Source: Pseudomonadota bacterium
GTDB taxonomy: Bacteria > Pseudomonadota > Gammaproteobacteria > Competibacterales > Competibacteraceae
NCBI GenBank assembly: GCA_022709365.1
Contig: JAKLIY010000038.1
Location: 1-32,900, forward strand
Direction of reading: 5' to 3'
DNA length: 32,900 nucleotides
The position numbers and the translations under genes are program-made. Numbering within the stretch: the first letter of the stretch is position 1; each line of letters starts with the position of its first letter. Of the stretch, positions 14,957 through 24,766 are shown piece by piece. The notes below the pieces were generated by a model. It saw nothing but the letters and a program-made list of their open reading frames with translations, made no database searches and had not been told where the DNA came from.

Positions 14957-15145
14957 GGCAATCTCACGAAAGTCAGGATATCAGCGGCTGGCGGCGCGGC
15001 TGGCGGTCCTCATGGACAGAAAAGGCGTTTGCGTGTAGCTTAGTGCGCGTTTTTAACGCAGGATGCCGCCTTATTTTTCCAGCGCGTCGTGCGTTGCAGC
15101 ATCCAGCATACCCGGTAAAATCCACAAAACGAGTCAGGAGGGTTC

Positions 15146-16909
15146 ATGGCTTACCAGCATATCCGCATCCCCGAAAGCGGCGAAAAAATTACGGTCAAAG
15201 ACGGCAAGCTGCAGGTGCCCAATCAGCCGATCGTCGGCTATGTGGAAGGCGACGGCATCGGTCCCGACATCACCCGCGCCTCGTTGCAGGTCTGGGACGC
15301 CGCAGTTGAAGAAGCTTACGGCGGAGAGCGCAAGATTCACTGGTGCGAAATCTTCCTGGGTGAGAAGGCTGCCGAAATCTATGACGGCAACTACTTCCCC
15401 GAAGAAACTCTGGAAGCGATCAAAGAGCTGGTCGTCGCTATCAAGGGTCCCCTGACCACTCCGGTTGGCGGCGGGTTTCGCTCACTGAATGTCGCGCTGC
15501 GCCAGGATCTGGACTTGTACGCCTGTGTCCGTCCGGTGCGCTACTACCCCGGCGTCCCCTCGCCGGTGCGCCATCCCGAAAAAGTCGACGTCATTATCTT
15601 TCGTGAGAATACCGAAGACGTCTACGCGGGCATCGAATATAAATCCGGCACCCCCGAAAATATCAAGCTGGCCAAGTTCCTGCGCGAGGAAATGGGCGCG
15701 GATTTCTTTGACGAAGCCGGCCTAGGCATCAAGCCGATTTCGCCCTTTGCTTCCAAACGGTTGGTGCGCAAGGCCATTCAGTACGCCATTGACCAAGGCC
15801 GCGACAGCGTAACCCTGGTGCATAAGGGCAACATCATGAAGTTCACGGAAGGCGCCTTCCGGAACTGGGGTTATGAACTGGCGCGTGACGAATTCCCCGA
15901 CCAGACCATCACCGAAAACGACCTGTACAGCGTCTATGGCGGCAAGCAGCCGGCCGGCAAAGTCGTCATCAAGGACCGCATCGCCGACATCATCTTCCAG
16001 TTGCTGCAACTGCGTCCGGAAGAATTCTCGGTGTTGGCCACCATGAATCTGAACGGCGACTATCTTTCCGATGCAGTCGCGGCGGAAGTCGGCGGCATCG
16101 GCATCGCCCCCGGCGCGAACATGGCTGACTACGTCGCGGTGTTCGAGGCCACCCACGGCACTGCGCCTAAGTACGCCAATCTGGACAAAGTCAATCCGGG
16201 TTCGCTGATGCTGTCGGGCGTAATGATGTTGCAGTACATGGGCTGGACCGAAGCCGCCGAGCTGATCGAAACGGCGCTGACCCAGGTCATCGCCGACAAG
16301 ACTGTTACTTACGACTTTGCCCGCTTGATGGAGGGGGCCAGCGAAGTACCGACCAGCAAGTTCGGTGAACTGATCGTTGCCAAGATGCGCCAGCAGGGCG
16401 CAACGCTGCGCGCTGAGGCTGACCGCCGCCGCCGCGCTCAGGAAGAGGCCCGCAAGGCGCTGGAAGCGGCTCGCGTTGCTGATCCAGTGCAGGCGATGAT
16501 CGCTTCTGGCCGGATGCCCACCACGGTCGGCGGCATCATGTCGCCGGTGGTGGTCGTCAGGAACGAGGAGCTGGTCAACGTCGCCATGCACCAGATGATC
16601 GACAAGGGCGTGAACGCGGTGATGGTCGAACCGGACGCCCGCGGCCAGTGGGGCGTAATGACCGATCGTGACGTGCTGAAGAAAGTCATCAGCGTCAACC
16701 GCTCACCCGCGCGGGTCAAGGTCGGCGAAATCGCCACCCGCCCACTGGTGACGGTCAAGCGCGACATGTCGCTGGCGGATGCCTCACAGCGGATGGCCGA
16801 AGCCAACGTCCGCCGCGTGATCGTCGAGATGGACGGCAAGCCAGTCGGCATGGTCACTGACAACGACCTGTTCCGCACGGTGGAAGTGTTTGGCTGGGGC
16901 GAAATGTAA
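15146..16909 (+). CDS. icd: NADP-dependent isocitrate dehydrogenase with C-terminal CBS-domain pair
   Basis: Residues 1-416 are a full NADP isocitrate dehydrogenase of the TCA cycle. Ser113 lies in [10 protein letters not shown] (the site phosphorylated by AceK in E. coli). Tyr160 and Lys230 are catalytic, metal aspartates are in NGDYLSDA, and Lys342/Tyr343 with Tyr389/Arg393 mark NADP specificity. A charged helical linker follows (417-455, rich in [14 protein letters not shown]). Then come two CBS motifs: about 462-515 ([11 protein letters not shown] through GVMTDRDV) and about 526-580 ([12 protein letters not shown] through GMVTDNDLF). CBS pairs bind adenine nucleotides, so allosteric control by energy charge is plausible. 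The usual enzyme ends near residue 416. The ATG is preceded by AGGAGGG, and a terminator follows. Confidence 0.95.
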   Translation: MAYQHIRIPESGEKITVKDGKLQVPNQPIVGYVEGDGIGPDITRASLQVWDAAVEEAYGGERKIHWCEIFLGEKAAEIYDGNYFPEETLEAIKELVVAIKGPLTTPVGGGFRSLNVALRQDLDLYACVRPVRYYPGVPSPVRHPEKVDVIIFRENTEDVYAGIEYKSGTPENIKLAKFLREEMGADFFDEAGLGIKPISPFASKRLVRKAIQYAIDQGRDSVTLVHKGNIMKFTEGAFRNWGYELARDEFPDQTITENDLYSVYGGKQPAGKVVIKDRIADIIFQLLQLRPEEFSVLATMNLNGDYLSDAVAAEVGGIGIAPGANMADYVAVFEATHGTAPKYANLDKVNPGSLMLSGVMMLQYMGWTEAAELIETALTQVIADKTVTYDFARLMEGASEVPTSKFGELIVAKMRQQGATLRAEADRRRRAQEEARKALEAARVADPVQAMIASGRMPTTVGGIMSPVVVVRNEELVNVAMHQMIDKGVNAVMVEPDARGQWGVMTDRDVLKKVISVNRSPARVKVGEIATRPLVTVKRDMSLADASQRMAEANVRRVIVEMDGKPVGMVTDNDLFRTVEVFGWGEM

Positions 16910-16941
16910 TTCCGGCTGAATAATTCTGCACTGTGCACTGA

Positions 16942-16993
16942 AAACGGCGTTCCCGTCTGACCGTTCTGGTCGAGGTGGGAATGCCGTTTTTTT
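16942..16993 (+). terminator. Rho-independent terminator of icd
   Basis: AAACGGCGTTCCC pairs with GGGAATGCCGTTT (one mismatch) across a 25-base loop that contains a second small stem (GACCGTTCTGGTC). A run of seven T follows. Confidence 0.85.
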
Positions 16994-17024
16994 ATCACCC
17001 GATGTTCATGTCCAGGTTAAATCC

Positions 17025-17459
17025 ATGTTTGCTATGAGTGATCTACTGCGAGGACTGGCGTTGACCCTGATCCTGCTCACGGGTTGCGCTGGCGATCCGC
17101 CCCATGATGGTTCAGCCGGCATCCGGGAAAACGGTGTCCTGGTACTCACCCGTGCTGACCTTAACCGAACGGCTGAACTGCGGGTTGGTGACCGGCTGGA
17201 CGTGCGCTTGCCGGAAAATCCCACTACCGGTTTCAGTTGGGCGGTTGATGAAAATGACCGTCGCTTACTGGCGCTGGAAAATACTGCCTACGCCCCGCCT
17301 GATGAAGCTGGCTTCATCGGTGCCCACGGTCAACGCACCTTTAGTTTCACCGCCCGGCAACCAGGTGACGTGACGCTCAAGCTGAAATACTGGCGGATCT
17401 GGGAAGGCGATGGCTCGGTTGCCGAGCGATTTGCCGTGACCCTCCGGATTGTTCAATAG
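17025..17459 (+). CDS. Chagasin-type (I42) cysteine-protease-inhibitor lipoprotein
   Basis: A 144-residue predicted lipoprotein. A hydrophobic signal leads to the lipobox LLTGC with Cys21, so the protein should be anchored in the envelope. The mature part carries the chagasin fold signatures: LPENPTTGFSW (loop BC, NPTTG at 65-69), a GAHGQRTFSF strand (loop DE) and LKYWRIWEG in place of the usual RPWE loop. Family members inhibit papain-like cysteine peptidases. Its own target is unknown, and no papain-like gene is visible in the window. An internal ATG at 17034 is an alternative start. Confidence 0.85.
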   Translation: MFAMSDLLRGLALTLILLTGCAGDPPHDGSAGIRENGVLVLTRADLNRTAELRVGDRLDVRLPENPTTGFSWAVDENDRRLLALENTAYAPPDEAGFIGAHGQRTFSFTARQPGDVTLKLKYWRIWEGDGSVAERFAVTLRIVQ

Positions 17460-17600
17460 CCAGGATTTCTGCTCACTACGGCATGAAGATAGCTGTCCGT
17501 GCCTGTCGAATATTGATCCAACTGACGTTATGATTTATCGTTTTTTTTACCCCGTTCGATGGGCGAACGGAGTCCCTTTGAATTCAGGAGAATAATATTC

Positions 17601-18266
17601 ATGAAATACCGTACTCTGACCGTGATCGGCCTGGCTGGCCTGTTATTGACGGGTTGCGCTTCCACGCCGGACAAGAGCCAAACTGCCCCGTCCGCGCCTC
17701 CGCCTCCGCCTCCCTCAGTCGCCACCGGCTCCGAAATCGATATGGGCGACGTCATGACCCTGACCGCGACGGTGCAGGCGGTCGATCTTGAAAATCGCCT
17801 GGTCACGCTCAAGGGAGAGCGCGGTCGGGTGGTGACGGTCAACGTGGGCGAGGAAGCCCGCAACCTCGATCAGGTTAAGGTGGGTGACCGGGTCGTGATC
17901 ACCTATCGCGAAGCCATGGCGATCCAGTTAATCAAGGAACCCACCAGCGGCGGCGTCACCGAGCGCCGGAATACCCTCAGTGGCAGCCGCGCCGAACTCG
18001 GTCAGCGGCCTTCGGCGACCTTGCGCGACAAGACGGAAATCGTGGCGAATGTCATCGCGGTCAATAAGAAAGCCCGCCGGGTAACGTTGCAGGGTCCAGA
18101 ACATGCGGTCACGGTCAAGGTGGCGACGGATATCGACTTGAGTTCGATCCGGGTCGGCGATCAAGTGCGAGCGGTCTATGTCGAGGAGTTCGGCATCTCG
18201 GTGGAGCCAGCCAAATCGGCCAAACCCGCCAAGAAAGCGTCGAGCTTCAATAATAAGCGGAGTTAA
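17601..18266 (+). CDS. Lipoprotein with two repeated small beta domains
   Basis: The start at 17601 is preferred because AGGAG lies 10 bases upstream and a signal peptide begins there; the longer frame adds 14 residues without a signal. The 221-residue product has the lipobox LLLTGC (Cys19) and a proline-rich spacer. Two related segments of about 50 residues follow: TATVQAVDLENRLVTLKGER through VGDRVVITYREA, and VANVIAVNKKARRVTLQGPE through VGDQVRAVYVEEF. They look like OB- or SH3-like barrels. The tail is lysine-rich. I do not recognise a specific function; a periplasmic structural or binding role is likely. Confidence 0.75.
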   Translation: MKYRTLTVIGLAGLLLTGCASTPDKSQTAPSAPPPPPPSVATGSEIDMGDVMTLTATVQAVDLENRLVTLKGERGRVVTVNVGEEARNLDQVKVGDRVVITYREAMAIQLIKEPTSGGVTERRNTLSGSRAELGQRPSATLRDKTEIVANVIAVNKKARRVTLQGPEHAVTVKVATDIDLSSIRVGDQVRAVYVEEFGISVEPAKSAKPAKKASSFNNKRS

Positions 18267-18296
18267 CATCGCACCGGTTTTGATGGCGCGAACCCG

Positions 18297-18322
18297 AAAA
18301 CCCGCCTCTTGGCGGGTTTTTT
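18297..18322 (+). terminator. Rho-independent terminator after the repeat lipoprotein
   Basis: ACCCGCC and GGCGGGT form a seven-base-pair stem with a TCTT loop, followed by six T. Confidence 0.9.
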
Positions 18323-18371
18323 CATTCCGCTCACAGCGGCGCTAACGAACGCCGCACCTAGTAACCTGGGT

Positions 18372-18377
18372 TATAAT
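18372..18377 (+). promoter_or_regulatory. Possible -10 box for valS
   Basis: A perfect TATAAT lies 54 bases before the valS ATG, just downstream of the preceding terminator. No clear -35 element is seen about 17 bases upstream, so the assignment is tentative. Confidence 0.4.
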
Positions 18378-18430
18378 TTACTACTCGCATCCTGCACCCC
18401 GCCGATTCCTAATTTATCCAAAGATTGCCC

Positions 18431-21196
18431 ATGGACAAGACTTACGAACCGAACGCGATTGAACAACGCTGGTACGCCTTTTGGGAGGAGCGGGGTTGTT
18501 TCGCCCCCAGCGGCCAGGGCGTGCCCTACTGCATCATGATCCCGCCGCCGAACGTCACCGGCACCCTGCACATGGGCCACGCCTTCCAGGACACCATCAT
18601 GGACGCGCTGACCCGTTACCACCGGATGAAGGGCGATAATACCCTGTGGCAACCCGGCACCGACCACGCCGGCATCGCTACCCAAATGGTGGTGGAACGG
18701 CAACTGGCCGGTGAGGGCAAGACCCGTCATGACCTGGGCCGCGAGGCGTTCATTGACCGGGTTTGGGCGTGGAAGGCTGAATCGGGTGGCACGATCACCC
18801 GACAATTGCGGCGGATGGGTTCCTCGGTGGACTGGACGCGGGAACGCTTCACCATGGATGAGGGCCTGTCGGCGGCGGTGCGCGAAGTTTTCGTTCGCTT
18901 GTATGAAGAAGGACTGATCTATCGCGGCCAGCGGCTGGTCAACTGGGACCCGGTGCTGCATACCGCCGTTTCCGATCTGGAAGTGGTCAGCGCCGAAGAA
19001 AACGGCTTCCTCTGGCATATCCGCTATCCGCTGGCTGAGGGCGGCGGTGATTTGATTGTCGCAACGACCCGTCCCGAAACGATGCTCGGCGATACGGCGG
19101 TGGCCGTTCATCCTGACGATGAGCGCTATCAACGCCTGATCGGCCTGCACGCCGTCCTGCCGCTGACCGGGCGCACGATTCCGATCATCGCCGATGAATA
19201 CGTCGATCCGACGTTCGGCACCGGCTGCGTCAAGATCACCCCGGCCCACGATTTCAACGACTACGCGGTCGGTCAGCGCCATAACCTGCCGCTCATCAAT
19301 ATTTTCACCGCCGACGCGCATATCAACGAGCAAGCGCCGGAAGCCTATCGCGGCCAGGATCGTTTCGAGGCCCGTCGGCGCGTGATCGGCGATCTGGAAG
19401 AACTGGGGCTGCTGGAAGAGACGAAACCGCACAAGATGATGGTGCCGCGCGGCGACCGTAGCCACGCCGTCATCGAGCCATTTTTGACCGATCAATGGTA
19501 TGTGAAAACCGCGCCGCTGGCCGGTCCCGCCATCGCCGCCGTCAAAACCGGCAAGATCAAATTTATCCCGGAGAACTGGGAAAAGACCTATTTCGACTGG
19601 CTGAACCGCATCGAGGACTGGTGCATCAGCCGGCAAATCTGGTGGGGTCATCGCATCCCGGCTTGGTATGACGCGCACGGCAAAGTTTATGTGGGGCGCA
19701 GCGAGGCGGAAGTGCGCGAACGGCATCGACTGAGTCCGGACGCCGCGTTGACCCAGGATCCCGACGTGCTGGACACCTGGTTCTCTTCGGCGCTATGGCC
19801 GTTCTCGACGCTGGGCTGGCCGGAGCAAACCGAGGCGCTCAAAACCTTCTATCCCACCAGTGTGCTGGTTACCGGCTTCGACATCATCTTCTTCTGGGTG
19901 GCGCGGATGATCATGATGGGCTTGAAGTTCATGGGCGACGTGCCGTTCCGCGAGGTGTACATCCACGGCCTGGTGCGCGATCACGAAGGTCAGAAGATGT
20001 CGAAATCCAAGGGCAACGTGCTGGACCCGCTGGATTTGATCGACGGCGTTGATCTCAACGCACTGGTCGCCAAGCGCACCACCGGGCTGATGCAGCCGCA
20101 GATGGCCCCACGCATCGAGAAAGCCACCCGTCAGCAATTTCCGGCGGGCATTCACGCCCACGGCACGGACGCCTTGCGCTTCACCTTCGCCGCGCTGGCG
20201 ACCACCGGCCGCGACATCGTGTTCGACATGGGCCGGGTTGAGGGCTACCGCAACTTCTGCAACAAGCTGTGGAACGCCGCCCGCTATGTGCTGATGAATA
20301 CCGAAGGGCAGGATACGGGAATCAGCGGCGGCAAGATCGAACTCAGCCAGGCCGACCGCTGGATTCGTTCGCGGTTGCAGGGAACCATCGCCGAAGTGAA
20401 CGCCGCGATGCAAGGCTATCGCTTGGATCAGGTCGCCCAGGCGCTCTATGAATTCACCTGGAACGAGTTCTGCGACTGGTATCTGGAACTGTCCAAGCCG
20501 GTGCTGAACGATCCCGCCAGTTCGGAGGCCGCCCGGCGCGGAACCCGGCAGACTTTGGTGCAAACGCTGGAAATTCTTCTGCGGTTGCTGCATCCCTTGA
20601 TGCCATTCATTACCGAAGAAATCTGGCAGCGGGTCGCGCCGCTGACCGGGGCGGCGGGCGACTCGATCATGCTTCAACCTTACCCGGAAACGGACCCAGC
20701 GCTGATTGATGAGCCAGCGGTCGCCGAAATCGAATGGCTGCGGCAATTCCTCAGCGGCGTGCGCCGCATCCGCGCCGAAATGAACATTGCACCCGGCAAA
20801 CCGCTGCCAGTGTTGTTGCAACACGGTTCGGCGGAAGATCAGGAACGGCTGGAGCGGCAACGCCGGTCGTTGATGAGCCTGGGCCGGCTGGATACTATCG
20901 GCTGGCTGAACGAAGGTGAGCCGGTCCCTGAAGCCGCGACGGCGCTGGTTGGCGCGATGAACGTGCTGATTCCGATGTCCGGGCTGATCGACAAGGCGGC
21001 GGAAAGCGCCCGGCTGGAAAAGGACATCGCCAAACTGCGCAAGGAGACCGAACGCGGCGCGGCCAAACTCAGCAACGCCGATTTTCTGGGCCGCGCCCCC
21101 GCCGAGGTGGTGGAAAAGGAACGCGCCCGCGTGGCGGAACTCCAAACTGCGATAATTAAACTGGAAGAACAACTGGCGCGCATCCGGCAACTGTGA
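18431..21196 (+). CDS. valS: Valyl-tRNA synthetase
   Basis: A class I aminoacyl-tRNA synthetase charging tRNA-Val. The ATG at 18431 gives [20 protein letters not shown], the canonical N-terminus; a TTG two codons upstream is possible but less likely. Signatures are [10 protein letters not shown] (HIGH motif, 47-50), the editing domain ([20 protein letters not shown]), the [11 protein letters not shown] zinc/connective region and [10 protein letters not shown] (KMSKS at 522-526). A C-terminal coiled-coil arm ([20 protein letters not shown]) binds the tRNA. The 921 residues are slightly short of E. coli (951) but domain-complete. Confidence 0.97.
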   Translation: MDKTYEPNAIEQRWYAFWEERGCFAPSGQGVPYCIMIPPPNVTGTLHMGHAFQDTIMDALTRYHRMKGDNTLWQPGTDHAGIATQMVVERQLAGEGKTRHDLGREAFIDRVWAWKAESGGTITRQLRRMGSSVDWTRERFTMDEGLSAAVREVFVRLYEEGLIYRGQRLVNWDPVLHTAVSDLEVVSAEENGFLWHIRYPLAEGGGDLIVATTRPETMLGDTAVAVHPDDERYQRLIGLHAVLPLTGRTIPIIADEYVDPTFGTGCVKITPAHDFNDYAVGQRHNLPLINIFTADAHINEQAPEAYRGQDRFEARRRVIGDLEELGLLEETKPHKMMVPRGDRSHAVIEPFLTDQWYVKTAPLAGPAIAAVKTGKIKFIPENWEKTYFDWLNRIEDWCISRQIWWGHRIPAWYDAHGKVYVGRSEAEVRERHRLSPDAALTQDPDVLDTWFSSALWPFSTLGWPEQTEALKTFYPTSVLVTGFDIIFFWVARMIMMGLKFMGDVPFREVYIHGLVRDHEGQKMSKSKGNVLDPLDLIDGVDLNALVAKRTTGLMQPQMAPRIEKATRQQFPAGIHAHGTDALRFTFAALATTGRDIVFDMGRVEGYRNFCNKLWNAARYVLMNTEGQDTGISGGKIELSQADRWIRSRLQGTIAEVNAAMQGYRLDQVAQALYEFTWNEFCDWYLELSKPVLNDPASSEAARRGTRQTLVQTLEILLRLLHPLMPFITEEIWQRVAPLTGAAGDSIMLQPYPETDPALIDEPAVAEIEWLRQFLSGVRRIRAEMNIAPGKPLPVLLQHGSAEDQERLERQRRSLMSLGRLDTIGWLNEGEPVPEAATALVGAMNVLIPMSGLIDKAAESARLEKDIAKLRKETERGAAKLSNADFLGRAPAEVVEKERARVAELQTAIIKLEEQLARIRQL

Positions 21197-21238
21197 TGCC
21201 TCGGCCATTCATCCGCCCCCATCAACAAGGAACCTTTA

Positions 21239-22318
21239 ATGGATACTCAAGAACCTGCATCCGTAACCAAGCCCAAGCTGGGCGCTAAAGTCACCCAAGT
21301 CGCTACGCTCTACCATCCGCGCACCTGGAAGGAAAAAGGTCTGTGGTGGACCCTGGGTCTGTTCCTGATCACCTATGTCATCCTCTTCATCGTCATGGGC
21401 TTCATCTGGTCGCGGTCACCCGACGAGTTCGATGTGCGTGAACATGCCTTGGAAATTGCTAAACAGGACCAGAAAAAGCTGGTGCCGGGCTATGTCACCA
21501 CGGCTACCGCGATCCGTATTGCAGAAACCCTGCTGGATAAACCGGGCGGCTATCTGAGCAACGACGTCACCCCCCCAGGAATTTACCTGGACAATATCCC
21601 TAACTGGGAATTTGGGGCGCTGACCGAGTTGCGTGATCTGACGCGCGCCTTGCGCAATGATTTCAGCCGCTCCCAAACGCAGTCGGTGGAAGACAAGGAT
21701 TTACAGATTGCCGAACCGAAGTTCAATTACGACTCGGACTCCTGGATTTTACCGTCTACCGAATCCGAATATCGTTCGGGAATCGAGGCGCTTTACCATT
21801 ACCTGAACCGGCTGGCTGACGATAAGAGCAATGACGGTCAGTTTTTCACCCGCGCCGACAATCTGAGCTCCTACCTGCAAGTGGTCGAGAAGCGATTGGG
21901 CAGTCTGGCTCAACGGCTGGCGGCGGGTGTCGGTCAAGCGCGTTTCAACACCGACCTGGCTGGCGACCCCAATGCTCGCCAGTCCACACCGACCCCGAGT
22001 GAGTCGCAGATCAAAACCCCATGGTTAAAAATCGACGACGTGTTTTTTGAGGCGCGTGGCTATACCTGGGCGCTGGTGCATACCCTGAAGGCGCTGGAGG
22101 TGGATTTTAGCGACGTGCTCGCCGATAAGAATGCATTGGTGTCGGTCAAGCAAATCATCCGCGAACTGGAAAACACCCAGAGCTTTATCTGGAGTCCCAT
22201 GATTCTGAACGGCACCGGTTTTGGACCGATGGCCAATCACTCGCTGATCATGGCCTCGTATATCTCCCGCGCTAACGCCGCAATCATTGATCTGCGCAAT
22301 TTGTTGTTGCAGGGCTAA
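21239..22318 (+). CDS. DUF2333 family inner-membrane protein
   Basis: A 359-residue protein with one strong membrane segment (about 36-57, LGLFLITYVILFIVMGFIW) after a cytoplasmic, positively charged N-terminus. The large domain that follows is soluble, probably periplasmic. It matches the DUF2333 pattern (KLVPGYVTTATAIRIAETLL, PGGYLSNDVTPPGI, then NWEFGALTELRDLTRALRND), which is restricted to proteobacteria and often lies near valS or tRNA-related genes. CAAGGA precedes the start. Its function is not known. It ends at a C/G-rich hairpin terminator. Confidence 0.88.
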   Translation: MDTQEPASVTKPKLGAKVTQVATLYHPRTWKEKGLWWTLGLFLITYVILFIVMGFIWSRSPDEFDVREHALEIAKQDQKKLVPGYVTTATAIRIAETLLDKPGGYLSNDVTPPGIYLDNIPNWEFGALTELRDLTRALRNDFSRSQTQSVEDKDLQIAEPKFNYDSDSWILPSTESEYRSGIEALYHYLNRLADDKSNDGQFFTRADNLSSYLQVVEKRLGSLAQRLAAGVGQARFNTDLAGDPNARQSTPTPSESQIKTPWLKIDDVFFEARGYTWALVHTLKALEVDFSDVLADKNALVSVKQIIRELENTQSFIWSPMILNGTGFGPMANHSLIMASYISRANAAIIDLRNLLLQG

Positions 22319-22334
22319 ACCCCTTAGCATCCTT

Positions 22335-22369
22335 GTCCCTTCTCCCGGTGCGGGAGAGGGGATTTTTTG
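22335..22369 (+). terminator. C/G-rich hairpin terminator
   Basis: CCCTTCTCCC pairs with GGGAGAGGGG around GGTGC and is followed by ATTTTTTG. It is the same repeat type as the element near 7907-7952. Confidence 0.75.
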
Positions 22370-22385
22370 TAAAGGTTTTGTACGG

Positions 22386-23141
22386 ATGGCGGACTTCAAA
22401 ACACACTTGATGGGGGCGGCAGTGGTCAGTGGGCTGGCTGCAACTACGTTGGTTATGACCGGCCAGTTTCCCCATCAGGCGGTCATTGGCTATTTCATTC
22501 TGGGAGTCATTGGCGGGTTGTTGCCGGATATCGATTCACCGCATTCCATCCCGGTGCGCATTGCTTTTATGGGATTAGCGGTGATTGCCGGCTTTTTGGT
22601 GGTGTTCACCTTCGGACGCCGCTATTCGCTGGTAGAACTGATCCTGCTCTGGATCGGCTGCTTTGCGCTGATCCGCTATGGCGTGTTTGAATTGCTCGAC
22701 CGTTATACGGTCCATCGCGGGCTGATTCATTCGATTCCGATGGGCGTGAGTTGCGGTTTAGTCACGACCGCCCTAGCTTATCAAGTCTTCGATGCCTCAG
22801 TGACCCATGCCTGGATGTGCGGGACTTTTGTGACCTTGGGCTTCCTCGTCCATTTATTGCTGGACGAATTCTACAGCGTCAATCTGTTCGGCAAAAAGTT
22901 GTTGAAAAAATCCTTTGGTACCGCTTTCAGTCTGGGTAGTCTGAAGCAACCCATCGGCACATTGGCGCTTTATCTGGCGGTGATTGGGTTGTTCTATCTC
23001 TGTCCGCCGCCCCGGCCTTTTACCGAACAGATGCTGAATCGTGAAACCTATCATGGCATCGTCCAGCGTTTATTACCCGGCGAGACCTGGTTTCCGGGCT
23101 TTTTACGTCGGGTGACGCCGACGAGTTTGCTGGTCCGTTAG
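22386..23141 (+). CDS. YdjM-like membrane-bound metal-dependent hydrolase
   Basis: The start at ATG 22386 gives [20 protein letters not shown], the usual family N-terminus; the longer frame upstream would read through the terminator. The 251-residue product is polytopic, with metal-ligand-like residues kept: His7, [21 protein letters not shown] and [15 protein letters not shown]. It belongs to the DUF457/YdjM family of inner-membrane putative hydrolases, some of which are SOS-regulated. The substrate is unknown. Its stop overlaps the convergent msrP stop by two bases. Confidence 0.88.
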   Translation: MADFKTHLMGAAVVSGLAATTLVMTGQFPHQAVIGYFILGVIGGLLPDIDSPHSIPVRIAFMGLAVIAGFLVVFTFGRRYSLVELILLWIGCFALIRYGVFELLDRYTVHRGLIHSIPMGVSCGLVTTALAYQVFDASVTHAWMCGTFVTLGFLVHLLLDEFYSVNLFGKKLLKKSFGTAFSLGSLKQPIGTLALYLAVIGLFYLCPPPRPFTEQMLNRETYHGIVQRLLPGETWFPGFLRRVTPTSLLVR

Positions 23142-24040
23142 AAGTTTTTCCGCAAATCCATCCCGGCATACAGTCCGGCAACCTGCTCGGCGTAACCGTT
23201 GAACGGCAAGGTATCACGGCGGAAGAATTCACCGATGCGTCGTTCCTTTTTCTGACTCCAGCGCGGATGATCCACGTCGGGATTGACGTTAGCGTAGAAC
23301 CCATATTCGCTGGGCGCTTCAAGGTTCCAAGTGGTGGCCGGTGGCTGTTCGGTAAAGCGGATTTTTACAATGGACTTGATACTCTTGAAACCGTATTTCC
23401 ACGGAACCACCAACCGTAATGGCGCACCGTTTTGATTGAGCAATTCCTTGCCGTATAACCCCGTCGCCAGCAGCGTTAACGGATGCATGGCTTCATCCAT
23501 ACGCAACCCTTCAATATAAGGCCAGGGCAACAGGCGGGTTCTCTGACCGGGCATCTGTTCGGGATCAAGCAGGGTGGTGAATTCAACATATTTGGCGCTG
23601 GCGGTCGGCTGGAAACGCGGCAGAATCTTGGCGAGCGGGATGCCCAACCACGGGATGACCATCGACCAGCCTTCGACGCAACGCAACCGATAGAGACGTT
23701 CTTCGGCAGTATGCGAGGCCAAAAAATCTTCCAGCACATACTGGCCGGGTTTCTCGCAATGCCCCTCTACGGCCACCGTCCAGGGCTTGATTTTCAGACT
23801 GCCGGCACTTTCCGCCGGATCGGTTTTGCCCGAACCGAACTCGTAGAAATTGTTGTAAGAAGTCACGTCCTTGTAAGGCGTCGGTTTGAGGTCGTCGGTA
23901 GCGGCCTGAACCATACTGGGTGGCAACAGGGCGGCAGCGCCCAGCACGGCGGCGGTTTTCAGAAATTCGCGGCGGCGAGCATACAGTTCCGGCGGGGTGA
24001 TTTCTGAGGGATCAAGATCAGCGGGTTTCTGGATCAACAT
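23138..24040 (-). CDS. msrP: Protein-methionine-sulfoxide reductase catalytic subunit
   Basis: MsrP (YedY) is a periplasmic molybdenum enzyme that repairs oxidised methionines in envelope proteins. The twin-arginine signal is clear ([20 protein letters not shown], 21-40). Cys121, in [11 protein letters not shown], is the molybdopterin/Mo ligand. Family landmarks [29 protein letters not shown] and [10 protein letters not shown] are present. At 300 residues it is slightly shorter than E. coli (334). The membrane partner msrQ lies immediately upstream but on the opposite strand, 87 bases away, instead of forming the usual msrPQ operon. Confidence 0.96.
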   Translation of the reverse strand: MLIQKPADLDPSEITPPELYARRREFLKTAAVLGAAALLPPSMVQAATDDLKPTPYKDVTSYNNFYEFGSGKTDPAESAGSLKIKPWTVAVEGHCEKPGQYVLEDFLASHTAEERLYRLRCVEGWSMVIPWLGIPLAKILPRFQPTASAKYVEFTTLLDPEQMPGQRTRLLPWPYIEGLRMDEAMHPLTLLATGLYGKELLNQNGAPLRLVVPWKYGFKSIKSIVKIRFTEQPPATTWNLEAPSEYGFYANVNPDVDHPRWSQKKERRIGEFFRRDTLPFNGYAEQVAGLYAGMDLRKNF

Positions 24041-24127
24041 GGCGCGGCTCCCGGTGGTAGACTTCCTTGTGACTCGTTCCCGATTGGTAAGTTGCGTTTT
24101 GTCTCAAACTACTGACTCTCCCCATCC

Positions 24128-24754
24128 ATGACGCCCCAATTCACCCGCCTGTTGCAACGTATCGGCAAACCCCTGGTTTTCAGCGCCAGCCTGCTGCCAC
24201 TAGCCTGGCTATTCTGGTTAGTCTGGAGCGATCAACTGGGCGCTAATCCGGTCGAGACACTGAGTCATCGTACCGGTGACTGGAGTTTGCGTTTTCTGCT
24301 GCTGACGCTGGCGGTGACGCCGGTACGGCGGTTGACCGGCTGGAATGGACTGCAACGCTTTCGGCGCATGCTGGGGTTGTTTGCCTTTTTCTATGTCAGC
24401 CTGCACTTCAGCGTCTATCTGATTTTCGACCAGTTTTTTGATCTGTCCACGATCATCGCCGATGTCGCCAAGCGACCTTATATCACTGTCGGATTTACCG
24501 CCTTCGTGTTGCTGATTCCATTGGCGGTCACGTCGACCAACCGGATGATCAAGCGCCTGGGCCGGAACTGGCAGCGCCTGCACCGGCTGGTTTATCTGAT
24601 TGCCATTCTTGGCGTGCTGCATTACCTGTGGCTGGTGAAAGCGGATCTCCGGGAACCGCTGATGTACGCCGGGATTCTCGCCGTGCTGTTGGGTTATCGG
24701 CTGTGGTGGCGGATGCGCGTGACTGATAAAAACCGCCACTGCCGGGTTTCATAG
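24128..24754 (+). CDS. msrQ: Protein-methionine-sulfoxide reductase heme-binding subunit
   Basis: MsrQ (YedZ) is the heme b inner-membrane protein that passes quinone-derived electrons to MsrP. The 208 residues form about five to six membrane helices. Heme-ligand candidates are the histidines in FYVSLHFSVYLIF, WQRLHRLVYLIA and ILGVLHYLW. The N-terminal landmarks GANPVETLSHRTGDWSLRFL and LAVTPVRRLTGW are diagnostic. It is divergent from msrP and convergent with pbpC. Confidence 0.96.
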   Translation: MTPQFTRLLQRIGKPLVFSASLLPLAWLFWLVWSDQLGANPVETLSHRTGDWSLRFLLLTLAVTPVRRLTGWNGLQRFRRMLGLFAFFYVSLHFSVYLIFDQFFDLSTIIADVAKRPYITVGFTAFVLLIPLAVTSTNRMIKRLGRNWQRLHRLVYLIAILGVLHYLWLVKADLREPLMYAGILAVLLGYRLWWRMRVTDKNRHCRVS

Positions 24755-24766
24755 CCGACCTCTCTG

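Noticed and set aside
17552..17570. CCGTTCG/CGAACGG hairpin near a T-run as a terminator
   Set aside because: The T-run precedes the stem on the plus strand and becomes an A-run after it on the minus strand, so it is not an intrinsic terminator in either direction.
18371..19726. A 451-codon minus-strand open frame opposite valS
   Set aside because: Antisense shadow of a GC-rich gene; no domain or motif recognised, and valS is certain.
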